From an uncultured Lachnospiraceae bacterium (lineage in GTDB: Bacteria; Bacillota; Clostridia; Lachnospirales; Lachnospiraceae): DNA of 64,000 nt. Every line of letters starts with the position of its first letter. The stretch's first letter is position 1. Shown one piece after another: positions 53,401 to 62,910 of this stretch. Made by a program: the position numbers and the translations under genes. The notes beneath the pieces were generated by a model, which was not told where the DNA came from, did no database searches, and saw only the letters and a program-made list of their open reading frames with translations. Where the stretch lies: positions 1 through 64,000 of the forward strand of contig CACZFI010000001.1 in the NCBI GenBank assembly GCA_902780405.1. Direction: 5' to 3'.

Positions 53401-54841
53401 CATCGGCATCCAGGAGGACCGCCTGCCCGACATCTTTGAGGTCTACAATATCGCAGACAACAAAAAGAAAAACAATCGCGCCGGAAACGGTGCCGATCTT
53501 GCAATCGTGAAGGGCTATACCGATATTGTGGGCGGTGACGTGACCGTGGAAAGCGTGTACGGCGCAGGCTCTACATTTACCCTGTCCGTATACCAGAAGA
53601 TCGCGGACAGCAGCGCCAAGATCACAGCCGGAGAGAAGATTGAGGGGACACTTTCCAAGGAGATTGCTGAGAGCATGTGGCTGCCTGAAGTGGAGGCACT
53701 GGTTGTCGAGGCGGACGAGGTTTCCCTCGAGGTATCCAAGAAGGCACTTACTTCCTTTGAGATGAAGGTGGATACGGCAAGCACGGGTCTTGCCGCGATT
53801 GATATGGTTTTAAACCATGACTACGACGTGGTATTTATCGATCTGTCCATGCCCGTGATGAGCGGTACGGATACAATGAAGGAGATCCGCGATCTTTCGG
53901 ATCTCAAATACCAGACGCTTCCCATCATCGCCATCAACAGCGATGCGATTCAGACCGATCAGGATTCCCTGATTGAAGCGGGATTCACGGACAGTATCTT
54001 AAAGCCGATGGAGGTTCGCCGTCTGGCGGCCATCTTAAAGGACTGTCTGCCCGAGACGAAGATCTCGGAGAAGACGGGAGATATTGCGGACTACATCGAG
54101 AACTCCAGATACGGTGACGGCCTTGTGAAGCTGATGCAGCATTTCTCCGTGGAGGATGCCATCCGCAGGATCGGCGGCAGCATCGAAGTTTACAACAGGC
54201 TCATTATGGCCTTCTATCACAACCACAAGGATGCGGTTGCTGACCTTAAGAATCGCTATGAGAAGGATAAGCATGGTTTCAAGATGAAGCTGCATACTCT
54301 GCGTATGGCTTCACACGGCATCGGCGCAGATATGCTGTCGGGACTTTCGGCTTCCATGGAGACGGCGCTTTCCATGGGTGACAGAAACTATGTGAGCAAG
54401 CATATGGATGCTTATATGGATGAACTTTCCGATGTACTGCTTTTGCTGGAGGACTATGAAAACTTTGCGGGAACCGTGTCCGGCATGACGGACGAGGAGT
54501 ACGCGAAGAAGGTAGCGGAAGAGCGAAGCGAAACCGAGATCCTTCGTGCGCAGGCGGAAAAGGAAGCGGAAGAAGAAACAAAGAACGTCGAGGAACCTAT
54601 GCCGGAGGAAGAACCTCCCGAAGAGCCGGTGCGTATCGATATCGAATGCCTGGATGCGCTGGCAGCATCGGCGGCAAGCGGAGATTTCGAAGCGGCAACC
54701 GAGCAGCTTTTAAAGCTGTCCGAGGCGGGCTATCAGGGAGAGGACAGAAACTTTGTCCTGGCACTTGCTGATGTGGTGAAGGAGAAAGATGCCGAAAAGA
54801 TCAGCGAGATGGTGAATACTTACAAAGATCTGATGTTGTAA
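50489..54841 (+). CDS. propeller/Y_Y_Y hybrid sensor protein with altered H-box
   Basis: A 1450-residue one-component signalling protein. Signal/anchor helix (about 11-29); about 640 residues of two-component-regulator propeller repeats (GYIWIGTDGGLYR, GRVWVGTDNYGLF, GRIWVGGENG); a Y_Y_Y domain (about 690-755); a membrane helix (about 757-778); a HisKA-like helix pair; a HATPase domain with N-box (CDNAVKYT) and G1 (DTGIGI); a receiver (Asp1118 in FIDLSMPVMSG); and an HPt domain (His1269 in LHTLRMASHGIGA). In the H-box the expected His is Asn815 (ISNEIKTP), so normal autophosphorylation is not expected. The G2 box (GNGADLAI) is also atypical. The Asp and HPt His remain, so it may act as a phosphorelay acceptor or allosteric sensor. 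Confidence 0.9.
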   Translation: MNFKRHTKKRIACFVAAILLACLFSVFAPEETTAKDAFSAGYIQTVFNQKNGVGSNEVNCLYQSASGYIWIGTDGGLYRSNGSDFSSINLWDTDKTDVYSINSILQDEKGRVWVGTDNYGLFCIIAGEHYHFQQEYYAGVKTIYDVCEDSDGRIYVSTANGFYLVEGEDDNLTLKLYEDESLADKRFLKLAGNESEIWGLATSGEIVVFEEGKRMSTVDTASITKGEVTAISVIDGQIYIGTSDGDIVVFDNPGSYRRFNVGLIGISDIMKDQNGRIWVGGENGIGYLVGDSLVSTEDFLLNSYITDILQDYEGNYWIATSRMGVLLLSRSKFIDYNAVTGLPESIVNCVFVDGSLTYVGTDNGLKIYDSAGNPVTNKTTEALAETGIRDISKDANGVLWIAASRYMGVIRVDTSGEVKTITGVMNMPSRSINTTLPLRNGDIAVGTEKGMAFVSSEGEILDCFDADNPMFGESILCLYEDEEGNIYAGTDGWGLYVFREDDAEHVKHYTAEDGLNSDVITSIAEGENGLFLSTDSGLCFFNETFRALSNIEYSNNIYDIKKSKDRLWIVSSMGVLSATEQELLGSEKLPSRYFSTSDGLSRNVNPVGNSFIDARGVLYVCCNEGLYTLDTENIPYNKVSPKVKVTSVEVDGEVYEFAEVQNGLTVKSDTSRITINFAVFSFSNRDNVNVSYSLSGFDQQAINIRGDEPLQAVYTNLKGGEYFFEISAENGDGVAGEETVSFAIIKEKSLFENKSVQIAALVLIILVIVVIIIGITHVNRALRTKNRALEELSKEHAEVIKSSSAKNDYLANISNEIKTPVNAMMAKADEVVKSMGEDATYTESVRSIYEIGEDILSKVDDIILLAKIEAGSVEAKEQPYSIASLIYEVSENAIAKLQEKNVKFLVEIGDCAVDSVIGDYEILADILRRLCDNAVKYTKQGSITLSVDCFLLQDEEKSDVVNVIFSVTDTGIGIQEDRLPDIFEVYNIADNKKKNNRAGNGADLAIVKGYTDIVGGDVTVESVYGAGSTFTLSVYQKIADSSAKITAGEKIEGTLSKEIAESMWLPEVEALVVEADEVSLEVSKKALTSFEMKVDTASTGLAAIDMVLNHDYDVVFIDLSMPVMSGTDTMKEIRDLSDLKYQTLPIIAINSDAIQTDQDSLIEAGFTDSILKPMEVRRLAAILKDCLPETKISEKTGDIADYIENSRYGDGLVKLMQHFSVEDAIRRIGGSIEVYNRLIMAFYHNHKDAVADLKNRYEKDKHGFKMKLHTLRMASHGIGADMLSGLSASMETALSMGDRNYVSKHMDAYMDELSDVLLLLEDYENFAGTVSGMTDEEYAKKVAEERSETEILRAQAEKEAEEETKNVEEPMPEEEPPEEPVRIDIECLDALAASAASGDFEAATEQLLKLSEAGYQGEDRNFVLALADVVKEKDAEKISEMVNTYKDLML

Positions 54842-54870
54842 AAAAAATAACCGACCCGAAAGGGTCGGTT
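54841..54870 (-). terminator. terminator of tRNA-Gly
   Basis: On the minus strand AACCGACCC, TTTC, GGGTCGGTT is followed by ATTTTTTTT, directly after the tRNA. Confidence 0.85.
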
Positions 54871-54881
54871 AAAATAAAAAG

Positions 54882-54953
<72 letters not shown>

Positions 54954-55042
54954 ATGTGTCGTTTGACGACTTGACTAATATATCATAATGATTTAGAATT
55001 GTCAACCTAATATTTTATATTTTTTTTAGTGGGGAAAACTCA

Positions 55043-57232
55043 ATGAAAAACAAAGAAAACAAAGAAGAAATAGAAAAGAAAAAAGACGGGAAAGCAGAAG
55101 AAGTCGCAGAAAAAGAATTGACGCAGGCTGAAAAGGAGCGCGAAGAAGTAACCGGAGCGACCGAGACGAAAGAAGCATCCGAGACGAAAGAAGCGCCTGA
55201 GACGGAAGAAGCATCCGAGACGGAAGAAGTGTCTGAGTCGGAAGAACCCGGCAAGATCAAACGCGCCATCAGATACACGACGCATACCTGGATCTTTCGA
55301 TGCTTTTTGCTCGGATTGGTTTTAGAGATCGTCCTGGAGATGCTGGGTAGAAGATCCGTCTTTGCGGCGTTTACCTTTATCGCGCATTCACCGATCGTTT
55401 ATCTTTACAACGCATCCATCATCTTCTTTACGCTGCTTTTTGCACTGTTCTTACGAAAGCGTATCTTCGGCATGGTGTGCATCTCGACGGTATGGCTGGT
55501 ATGCGGTATCGCCAATTTCGTGGTACTCGGTTATCGTGTGACACCCTTTGCGGCCATCGATTTTCTGATGGTTCGTGACGTGATCTCCATGATCGATGTC
55601 TACTTCAAGCCCTGGCAGCTTGTGATGCTTGCAATCTTCTTTGTGGCTTTGATCATCGGACTTGTGATCCTGTTTAAGAAGACACCGAGAGTGGAGGGCA
55701 GTAAGCACATCAAACGCTACATCTTTGCCTGTATGTTTGTATGGGTATTACTCTTCGGTTTTACCAAACTGAACGTGAAATACAATGTGATCTCGGATGA
55801 CTTTGCCAATCTCGGCATGGCATATAAGGATTACGGATTCGCATACTGTTTTACCAACAGTATCATCGATAACGGTATCAGCAGACCGGGAGAGTATGAG
55901 AAATCTTCCGTCAAGAAGATCAAGCGAGAACTGATCGAGGTTCCGGATCCCGAGAAGGAACCCCGTGTAAAGCCCAATATCATCGTGATCCAGTTAGAGA
56001 GCTTCTTTGACCCGAAGCCCGTCAAGCATTTGACGCTTTCCGCGGATCCGGTTCCGAATTTTACCAAATTCAAGAGTCAGTACCCTTCGGGATATCTGAC
56101 GGTGCCTGCGCTCGGTGCGGGTACGGCCAATTCCGAATTTGAGGTGCTTACGGGTATCAAATCCTCCTACTTCGGAGCGGGAGAGTACCCTTACAAGACC
56201 ACAGTGAACAAGGTTCCCTGTGTCGGTATGTGTAGTCTGCTGCATGATCAGGGGTACGGCTGCTATGCCATCCACAATAATACCGCAGCCTTCTATGACA
56301 GGCAGCATGTGTATGACGAGATGGGATTCGATGCATTTATCTCTTCCGAGTATATGTACGATGTGGATCATACACCCACGGGATGGATCAAGGACAAGAC
56401 CCTTGTGGGAGATATTCTGGATTGTATGGACCAGACCGAGGGTGTGGACTTTGTGTTTACCATCAGCGTGCAGGGACACGGCAAGTACCCGGATACGAAA
56501 TCCGAGACGAAGAATCATGTGGATCTGACTTACGATTATTCCGAGATCCCGCTTGCGTATCACTATAATGTCGAGAATGCATTTCAGTATTATGTTAACC
56601 AGATCTATGAGATGGACGAGATGATCGGAGACCTGAAGGAGAAGCTGGATGCGAGAAAAGAACCTTATGTACTTGTTCTCTACGGCGACCATCTTCCTTC
56701 GCTCGATATCGGAGAGGACCAGCTTCCTTCAACGCTGTTCCAGACCGAGTATGTCATGGTAAACAACATCGGTCTTACCATCCGTGACAAGGATATCGCA
56801 GCAAACGAACTCTCCAACCGGCTGTTCGAGGGACTCGGCTATCCTATGAGTTTTACCCAGAAGGCGCATGTGCTTTATTCCGGAGAAGAGCTCGATGAAA
56901 AACTGGAGATGCTTTCCTACGACATGTTGTTCGGAGATGATTACCTTTACAACGGCAACATTCCGGTGGAAGCACCGCACATGAAACTGGGTGTTCATGA
57001 GATCAAAATCAACGGTGTCAAAAATGAACCGACGCACATGGTGGTCACCGGAGAAAACTTCAATACATTTTCGGTTGTATACGAAGATGACGATGCATTG
57101 GAAACGAGTTATGTCAACCGCACGACGCTGATGGTGGAGGATCATGCGGCCGAACCCGGCAAGGTATATACGGTCCGCCAGGTGACCAAATCTCACCATG
57201 AACTGACGTCCTCGGAACCGTATAGCTACTAA
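55043..57232 (+). CDS. LTA synthase-like sulfatase-fold membrane enzyme
   Basis: Predicted polyglycerolphosphate/lipoteichoic acid synthase-family protein of 729 residues. A charged cytoplasmic N-terminus (1-75) holds Thr/Glu/Lys repeats. About five membrane helices follow (about 90-250), then an extracellular sulfatase-like domain: metal and nucleophile motifs are IIVIQLESFFD, GAGTANSEFEVLTG (Thr as the likely nucleophile), SVQGHGKYPD and LYGDHLPSLD. A C-terminal domain of about 110 residues is unrecognised. The long acidic N-terminus is unusual for LtaS. The ribosome binding site is weak (GTGGGGAAAA). Confidence 0.88.
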   Translation: MKNKENKEEIEKKKDGKAEEVAEKELTQAEKEREEVTGATETKEASETKEAPETEEASETEEVSESEEPGKIKRAIRYTTHTWIFRCFLLGLVLEIVLEMLGRRSVFAAFTFIAHSPIVYLYNASIIFFTLLFALFLRKRIFGMVCISTVWLVCGIANFVVLGYRVTPFAAIDFLMVRDVISMIDVYFKPWQLVMLAIFFVALIIGLVILFKKTPRVEGSKHIKRYIFACMFVWVLLFGFTKLNVKYNVISDDFANLGMAYKDYGFAYCFTNSIIDNGISRPGEYEKSSVKKIKRELIEVPDPEKEPRVKPNIIVIQLESFFDPKPVKHLTLSADPVPNFTKFKSQYPSGYLTVPALGAGTANSEFEVLTGIKSSYFGAGEYPYKTTVNKVPCVGMCSLLHDQGYGCYAIHNNTAAFYDRQHVYDEMGFDAFISSEYMYDVDHTPTGWIKDKTLVGDILDCMDQTEGVDFVFTISVQGHGKYPDTKSETKNHVDLTYDYSEIPLAYHYNVENAFQYYVNQIYEMDEMIGDLKEKLDARKEPYVLVLYGDHLPSLDIGEDQLPSTLFQTEYVMVNNIGLTIRDKDIAANELSNRLFEGLGYPMSFTQKAHVLYSGEELDEKLEMLSYDMLFGDDYLYNGNIPVEAPHMKLGVHEIKINGVKNEPTHMVVTGENFNTFSVVYEDDDALETSYVNRTTLMVEDHAAEPGKVYTVRQVTKSHHELTSSEPYSY
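55157..55246 (+). repeat. five 18-base tandem repeats in the LTA synthase-like gene
   Basis: Five consecutive 18-base units of the form gc-n-ncc-gag-acg-aaa/gaa-gaa encode (A/V)(T/S/P)E(T/S)(K/E)E. Such a tract can change length by slippage without breaking the frame. Confidence 0.85.
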
Positions 57233-57256
57233 ATGATACTTTTTCGTAAGAAGTGT

Positions 57257-57285
57257 TTGAATAGTTCTTCGAATTGTGGTAAACT
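57257..57285 (+). promoter_or_regulatory. promoter of cheX
   Basis: TTGAAT (57257-57262), 17 bases, TAAACT (57280-57285). Confidence 0.65.
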
Positions 57286-57319
57286 ATCCGTACTGAATAT
57301 GTAAGATAGGAGAAGATAT

Positions 57320-57796
57320 ATGATCCCGGCTATGGACGTAAACAACATAAATCCTTTTTTGCAATCCAGTATTTCCATTGTGGAGAGCGTAACTCAGATG
57401 AAACTTGCGGTAGGCAAGCCTGAGAAGACGGATTTTCATATCGCAGACAAGACCTACGCAATACAGGTTGGTGTCGTCGGAGCGATGAAGGGTCAGGTGG
57501 TTCTGGCACTGAAGGAACCTTACGCAATGGAAGTTGCATCGAAGATGATGTTCGGTATGCCGGTGACGGCGTTGGACGAGATGGCTTCATCTGCCTTGAA
57601 TGAGTTATCCAATATGATCATGGGTAACACGGCGACGATCTTCTCGACACTGGGCACTTTGATCGATATCACACCGCCGCTTGCGGTGTATGGCGAGAAC
57701 CTTCAGCTAAAGACCGACATAGACGGCCTCAAGGTTCCGCTCTTATATGACGGAAAAGATTACATCAATCTATATATCTGCGTATATAAGGAATAA
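57320..57796 (+). CDS. cheX: CheX-like CheY-P phosphatase
   Basis: Predicted chemotaxis phosphatase of 158 residues that hydrolyses CheY-P. The active-site helix motif (Glu-x-x-Asn) is seen in ALNELSNMIMGNTATIFS, and the flanking MMFGMPV and DIDGLKVPLLY segments fit the CheC/CheX fold. Only one such motif is present, as in CheX. AGGAG precedes the ATG. It stands alone, with its own promoter and a terminator. Confidence 0.88.
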   Translation: MIPAMDVNNINPFLQSSISIVESVTQMKLAVGKPEKTDFHIADKTYAIQVGVVGAMKGQVVLALKEPYAMEVASKMMFGMPVTALDEMASSALNELSNMIMGNTATIFSTLGTLIDITPPLAVYGENLQLKTDIDGLKVPLLYDGKDYINLYICVYKE

Positions 57797-57803
57797 CCAC
57801 AAA

Positions 57804-57838
57804 GTGAAATCGAATGCTTGCATTCGGTTTCATTTGTT
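57804..57838 (+). terminator. terminator after cheX
   Basis: GAAATCGAATGC / GCATTCGGTTTC stem with a minimal loop, then ATTTGTT. The tail runs into the -10 element of guaB. Confidence 0.75.
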
Positions 57839-57843
57839 ATAAT
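57838..57843 (+). promoter_or_regulatory. -10 element upstream of guaB
   Basis: TATAAT, about 40 bases before the guaB start. The matching -35 would lie inside the cheX terminator stem and is poor (TTGCAT is only 14 bases away). Confidence 0.5.
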
Positions 57844-57850
57844 CACATGA

Positions 57851-59332
<1,482 letters not shown>

Positions 59333-59338
59333 ATAAGA

Positions 59339-59366
59339 GAAACCGCCGGCTGGGCCGGCGGTTTCT
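59339..59366 (+). terminator. hairpin after guaB
   Basis: GAAACCGCCGGC / GCCGGCGGTTTC stem with loop TGG. The T-tract is weak, so termination may be partial and the next gene may be partly co-transcribed. Confidence 0.65.
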
Positions 59367-59385
59367 CTATGTATAAGGATTCCCT

Positions 59386-60843
59386 ATGAAAAAATGGATC
59401 GTTCTTCTTAATCTCATATCCGTAGCGACGATCATCGCAGCGTTGATCCATGTCTGCTTCGTCGGCGATACCTATGTCAAGCTGACCAGAATCTACGAGG
59501 AAGACGATGTGAAACTGTCTTCGTATGTGATCGGTCGGGAGGGGGATTCCGTTACCCTTACCGGAAGCAGGATCGACAGCGACGGAGAGCTGATGCTCTC
59601 TTTCAAATCGACGGGATACGGAAGCACGACGCTCGACGTTGGATTGAATATGACGCGGTCCGACGGATCCACGAATGTCAGGATTATCCGGGTGCAGTTT
59701 TATGTCCTTCGGTCCGGAGTGATCCTTGATGTTTCGGGCGGCGTCACCTTTCATGGCTTTACGGCCGTGATCTACGCATTTTTCCTCTCGATACTGATCG
59801 GATGTGTCTCGCTGCTTTTGATCTATGTTGCGAGCTATCGCCGCGGTCAGTTTTCCTATCTGATGATGGGATGCGGAGGATTGCTGATCTACAGTTTTTC
59901 AATCCTGGCATATGTGTTTTATCGCTTCCAAAATGATCTCGTAAGGTCGATCAAGGGATTGTTCTTTATGATCACGGACACGGCGTGGGTTTTCCTCACT
60001 GTGCTTACACCGCTGATGATGATCTTTGCCGCAGTGCTTTTCTTAAGCAATATTTCGCTTCTGAAGCATGAGGGACGCAGTCCGATCAACATGCTCGGAA
60101 TTGCATTTGCGATTCTGTGGATGGAAGGAACTGCTGCGACGATCGGTTTGTTTCCGTGGCTCAATCCGCTTGGCAATCTACCGTTCGAGATAAGAACCGT
60201 GTTTGCATACATTCAATGTTATCTTGAGTGCATGTTTATTGCGACTGTCCTTACGGCCTGGCTCGCAACAATGTATCGTCCGAAATATGACCGGGATTAC
60301 ATCATCATTCTCGGCTGCGCCATACGGCAGGACGGCAGTCTGACGCCGATTCTGAAAAACCGTGTGGACCGCGCGATCTCATTCGAAAAAGCACAGTATG
60401 AGGCGTCCGGAAAACATGCGGTGTTTGTACCCTCCGGCGGGAAGGGCGAGGACGAAGTGATCTCCGAGGGAGAGGCGATGGAACGCTATCTCATCGAGCA
60501 GGGGATTCCGAAAGAGCAGATCCTTCGGGAGGATCAAAGCGAGAACACCTACCAGAATATGCTGTACTCGAGGCAAAAGATCGAAGAGCGGTCGGGAGAT
60601 ATCCGCGAAAAAAAGATTGCGTTTTCCACCACCAACTATCATGTGTTCCGCGGGTACACATTAGCGGACAAATGTGACTTCGAAGCGAAAGGACTTTCCG
60701 CACCGACGAAGAAGTACTTTTATTTCAACGCATTTATCCGGGAATTCATCGGACTTTTGGTGAATCAAAAGGCAAGACACGTGATCAGTTTTATCACGAT
60801 CACCGCATTTTTCCTGATTCTCGAACGTTTGTCGTGGTATTAG
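59386..60843 (+). CDS. multi-pass membrane protein with YdcF/SanA (DUF218) domain
   Basis: A 485-residue protein. One N-terminal helix (about 5-27), an extracellular beta-rich part of about 90 residues, five to six helices (about 120-295), then a DUF218 domain (about 303-465): DYIIILGCAIRQDGSLTP, VPSGGKGEDEVISEGEAM, EDQSENTYQNM and STTNYHVFRG. A last helix ends the protein. DUF218 proteins such as ElyC/SanA affect envelope polymer synthesis, but their chemistry is poorly known. AAGGATT is a moderate ribosome binding site. Confidence 0.86.
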   Translation: MKKWIVLLNLISVATIIAALIHVCFVGDTYVKLTRIYEEDDVKLSSYVIGREGDSVTLTGSRIDSDGELMLSFKSTGYGSTTLDVGLNMTRSDGSTNVRIIRVQFYVLRSGVILDVSGGVTFHGFTAVIYAFFLSILIGCVSLLLIYVASYRRGQFSYLMMGCGGLLIYSFSILAYVFYRFQNDLVRSIKGLFFMITDTAWVFLTVLTPLMMIFAAVLFLSNISLLKHEGRSPINMLGIAFAILWMEGTAATIGLFPWLNPLGNLPFEIRTVFAYIQCYLECMFIATVLTAWLATMYRPKYDRDYIIILGCAIRQDGSLTPILKNRVDRAISFEKAQYEASGKHAVFVPSGGKGEDEVISEGEAMERYLIEQGIPKEQILREDQSENTYQNMLYSRQKIEERSGDIREKKIAFSTTNYHVFRGYTLADKCDFEAKGLSAPTKKYFYFNAFIREFIGLLVNQKARHVISFITITAFFLILERLSWY

Positions 60844-60846
60844 CGC

Positions 60847-60875
60847 TTGCAAATAAGCTACGGCTGTGATAGAAT
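60847..60875 (+). promoter_or_regulatory. promoter of typA
   Basis: TTGCAA (60847-60852), 17 bases, TAGAAT (60870-60875). Confidence 0.7.
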
Positions 60876-60929
60876 ACTCACCGTTTGAAAACATGGTGAT
60901 TTTGCTTATATTAAAGAGGTTTTTAGGTT

Positions 60930-62768
60930 ATGGAGATTACAAGAGAAGACGTCAGAAACATTGCGATCATTGCGCATGTCGATCACGGCAAGACCACACT
61001 TGTGGATGAACTCTTAAAGCAGAGCGGTATCTTCCGTGAGAATCAGGAAGTGAAGGAGCGTGTGATGGACTCCAACGATATCGAGCGCGAGCGCGGTATC
61101 ACCATTCTGTCCAAAAACACGGCTGTTTCCTACAACGGCACCAAGATCAATATCATCGATACCCCGGGCCATGCGGATTTTGGCGGCGAGGTAGAGCGTG
61201 TCTTAAAGATGGTGAACGGCGTTATCCTTGTGGTTGATGCCTTTGAGGGCGCCATGCCGCAGACAAAATTCGTTTTAAAGAAGGCTTTGGAGCTGAATCT
61301 GAATGTCATCGTCTGCATCAACAAGATCGACCGTCCCGAGGCGCGTCCCGCCGAGGTGGAAGAGGAAGTCTTAGAGCTTCTCTTAGAGCTGGATGCGAAC
61401 GAAGAGCAGCTTGACTGTCCCTTCGTCTATGCTTCAGCAAAGGCCGGTATTGCTTCTTTGTCCGCCGATGAGCCGGGCACAGATATGAAACCGCTTTTTG
61501 AAACCATTCTGAAATATATTCCCGCACCGAAGGGTGATCCCGATGCGGGCACACAGGTCCTTATTTCCACCATTGATTACAACGAGTACGTCGGAAGGAT
61601 CGGTGTCGGCAAGGTCGATAACGGTTCATTGAAACTCAATCAGGAGTGCGTCATTGTGAACGCGCATGAGCCTGACAAAAAGGTGAAGGTGAAGATCGGA
61701 AAGCTCTACGAGTTTGAAGGACTTGAGAAGGTTGACGTGGAGGAAGCGAGGATCGGTTCCATCGTGGCAATCTCCGGTATTGCCGACATCCATATCGGTG
61801 ATACCATCTGCTCTCCGGAGAATCCGGAAGCAATCCCCTTCCAGAAGATCTCCGAGCCGACCATCTCCATGGACTTCATGGTAAATGATTCGCCTCTTGC
61901 GGGTAAGGAAGGCAAATTTGTCACCTCCCGTCATCTGCGTGACAGACTTTTCCGCGAGCTCAATACGGACGTATCCCTTCGTGTTGAGGAGACGGAGAGC
62001 ACAGAATGCTTCAAGGTATCCGGACGTGGAGAGCTTCATCTGTCCGTCCTGATCGAGAACATGCGTCGTGAAGGCTACGAATTTGCCGTAAGTAAGGCAG
62101 AGGTTATCTACAAGACCGATGAGCAGGGCAAGAAGCTTGAGCCCTATGAGGTAGCAGTGATCGATGTGCCGGAGGAGTTTTCCGGTACCGTTATCAATAT
62201 GTTGAACGAAAGAAAGGGTGAACTGCAGGGTATGGCGCCTCTCGGCACCGGCACGACCCGCCTGGAGTTCTCCATTCCTTCAAGAGGATTGATCGGTTTC
62301 CGCGGCAACTTCCTGACTGCCACAAAAGGAAACGGTATCATCAACACCATCTTTGACGGCTATCAGCCCTACAAGGGAGACATGAGCTACAGAAGCAACG
62401 GTTCCCTGATCGCCTTCGAGTCGGGTGAGTCCATCACCTACGGACTTTTCAACGCGCAGGAGCGCGGTACCCTCTTTATCGGAGCGGGTGAGAAGGTATA
62501 TGGTGGTATGGTCGTGGGAGAGTGTCCCCGTGCCGAGGATATTGAAGTGAATGTCTGCAAGAAAAAGCAGCTGACCAACACACGTGCATCGGGTTCGGAC
62601 GAGGCCTTAAAGCTGACACCACCCAAGGTGCTGTCTTTAGAGCAGGCGCTTGACTTCATCGATACGGACGAGCTTTTAGAGATCACACCGGAGAATCTGC
62701 GTATCAGAAAGAAGATTCTGGATCCGACACTTCGTATGCGTGCGAAACGTGCAGCACAGCAAAAATAG
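60930..62768 (+). CDS. typA: ribosome-associated GTPase TypA/BipA
   Basis: Translational GTPase that assists 50S assembly and growth under stress. G1 (AHVDHGKTT), G2 (RERGITI), G3 (DTPGHADFGGEV), G4 (NKID) and G5 (ASAKAG) are intact, followed by EF-G-like domains and the BipA-specific C-terminus (LTNTRASGSDEALKLTPP). The length of 612 residues is normal. A promoter and a terminator flank it. Confidence 0.98.
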   Translation: MEITREDVRNIAIIAHVDHGKTTLVDELLKQSGIFRENQEVKERVMDSNDIERERGITILSKNTAVSYNGTKINIIDTPGHADFGGEVERVLKMVNGVILVVDAFEGAMPQTKFVLKKALELNLNVIVCINKIDRPEARPAEVEEEVLELLLELDANEEQLDCPFVYASAKAGIASLSADEPGTDMKPLFETILKYIPAPKGDPDAGTQVLISTIDYNEYVGRIGVGKVDNGSLKLNQECVIVNAHEPDKKVKVKIGKLYEFEGLEKVDVEEARIGSIVAISGIADIHIGDTICSPENPEAIPFQKISEPTISMDFMVNDSPLAGKEGKFVTSRHLRDRLFRELNTDVSLRVEETESTECFKVSGRGELHLSVLIENMRREGYEFAVSKAEVIYKTDEQGKKLEPYEVAVIDVPEEFSGTVINMLNERKGELQGMAPLGTGTTRLEFSIPSRGLIGFRGNFLTATKGNGIINTIFDGYQPYKGDMSYRSNGSLIAFESGESITYGLFNAQERGTLFIGAGEKVYGGMVVGECPRAEDIEVNVCKKKQLTNTRASGSDEALKLTPPKVLSLEQALDFIDTDELLEITPENLRIRKKILDPTLRMRAKRAAQQK

Positions 62769-62780
62769 TTTACATAAAAC

Positions 62781-62825
62781 AGACGTTGCATTTGCCGAAA
62801 CAAAGGCGTGTGCAACGTCTTTTTC
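62781..62825 (+). terminator. terminator after typA
   Basis: AGACGTTGCA (62781-62790) / TGCAACGTCT (62811-62820) stem, then five T. Confidence 0.85.
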
Positions 62826-62838
62826 ATTCCATCGAGGA

Positions 62839-62867
62839 TTGAAAAATAGGTCCGATTCGTGTAAAAT
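62839..62867 (+). promoter_or_regulatory. promoter of the last gene
   Basis: TTGAAA (62839-62844), 17 bases, TAAAAT (62862-62867), about 43 bases before the ATG. Confidence 0.7.
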
Positions 62868-62910
62868 TGTGGTACGGGGCTTATTGTTTTTTTAACGAAT
62901 GGGATAATAT

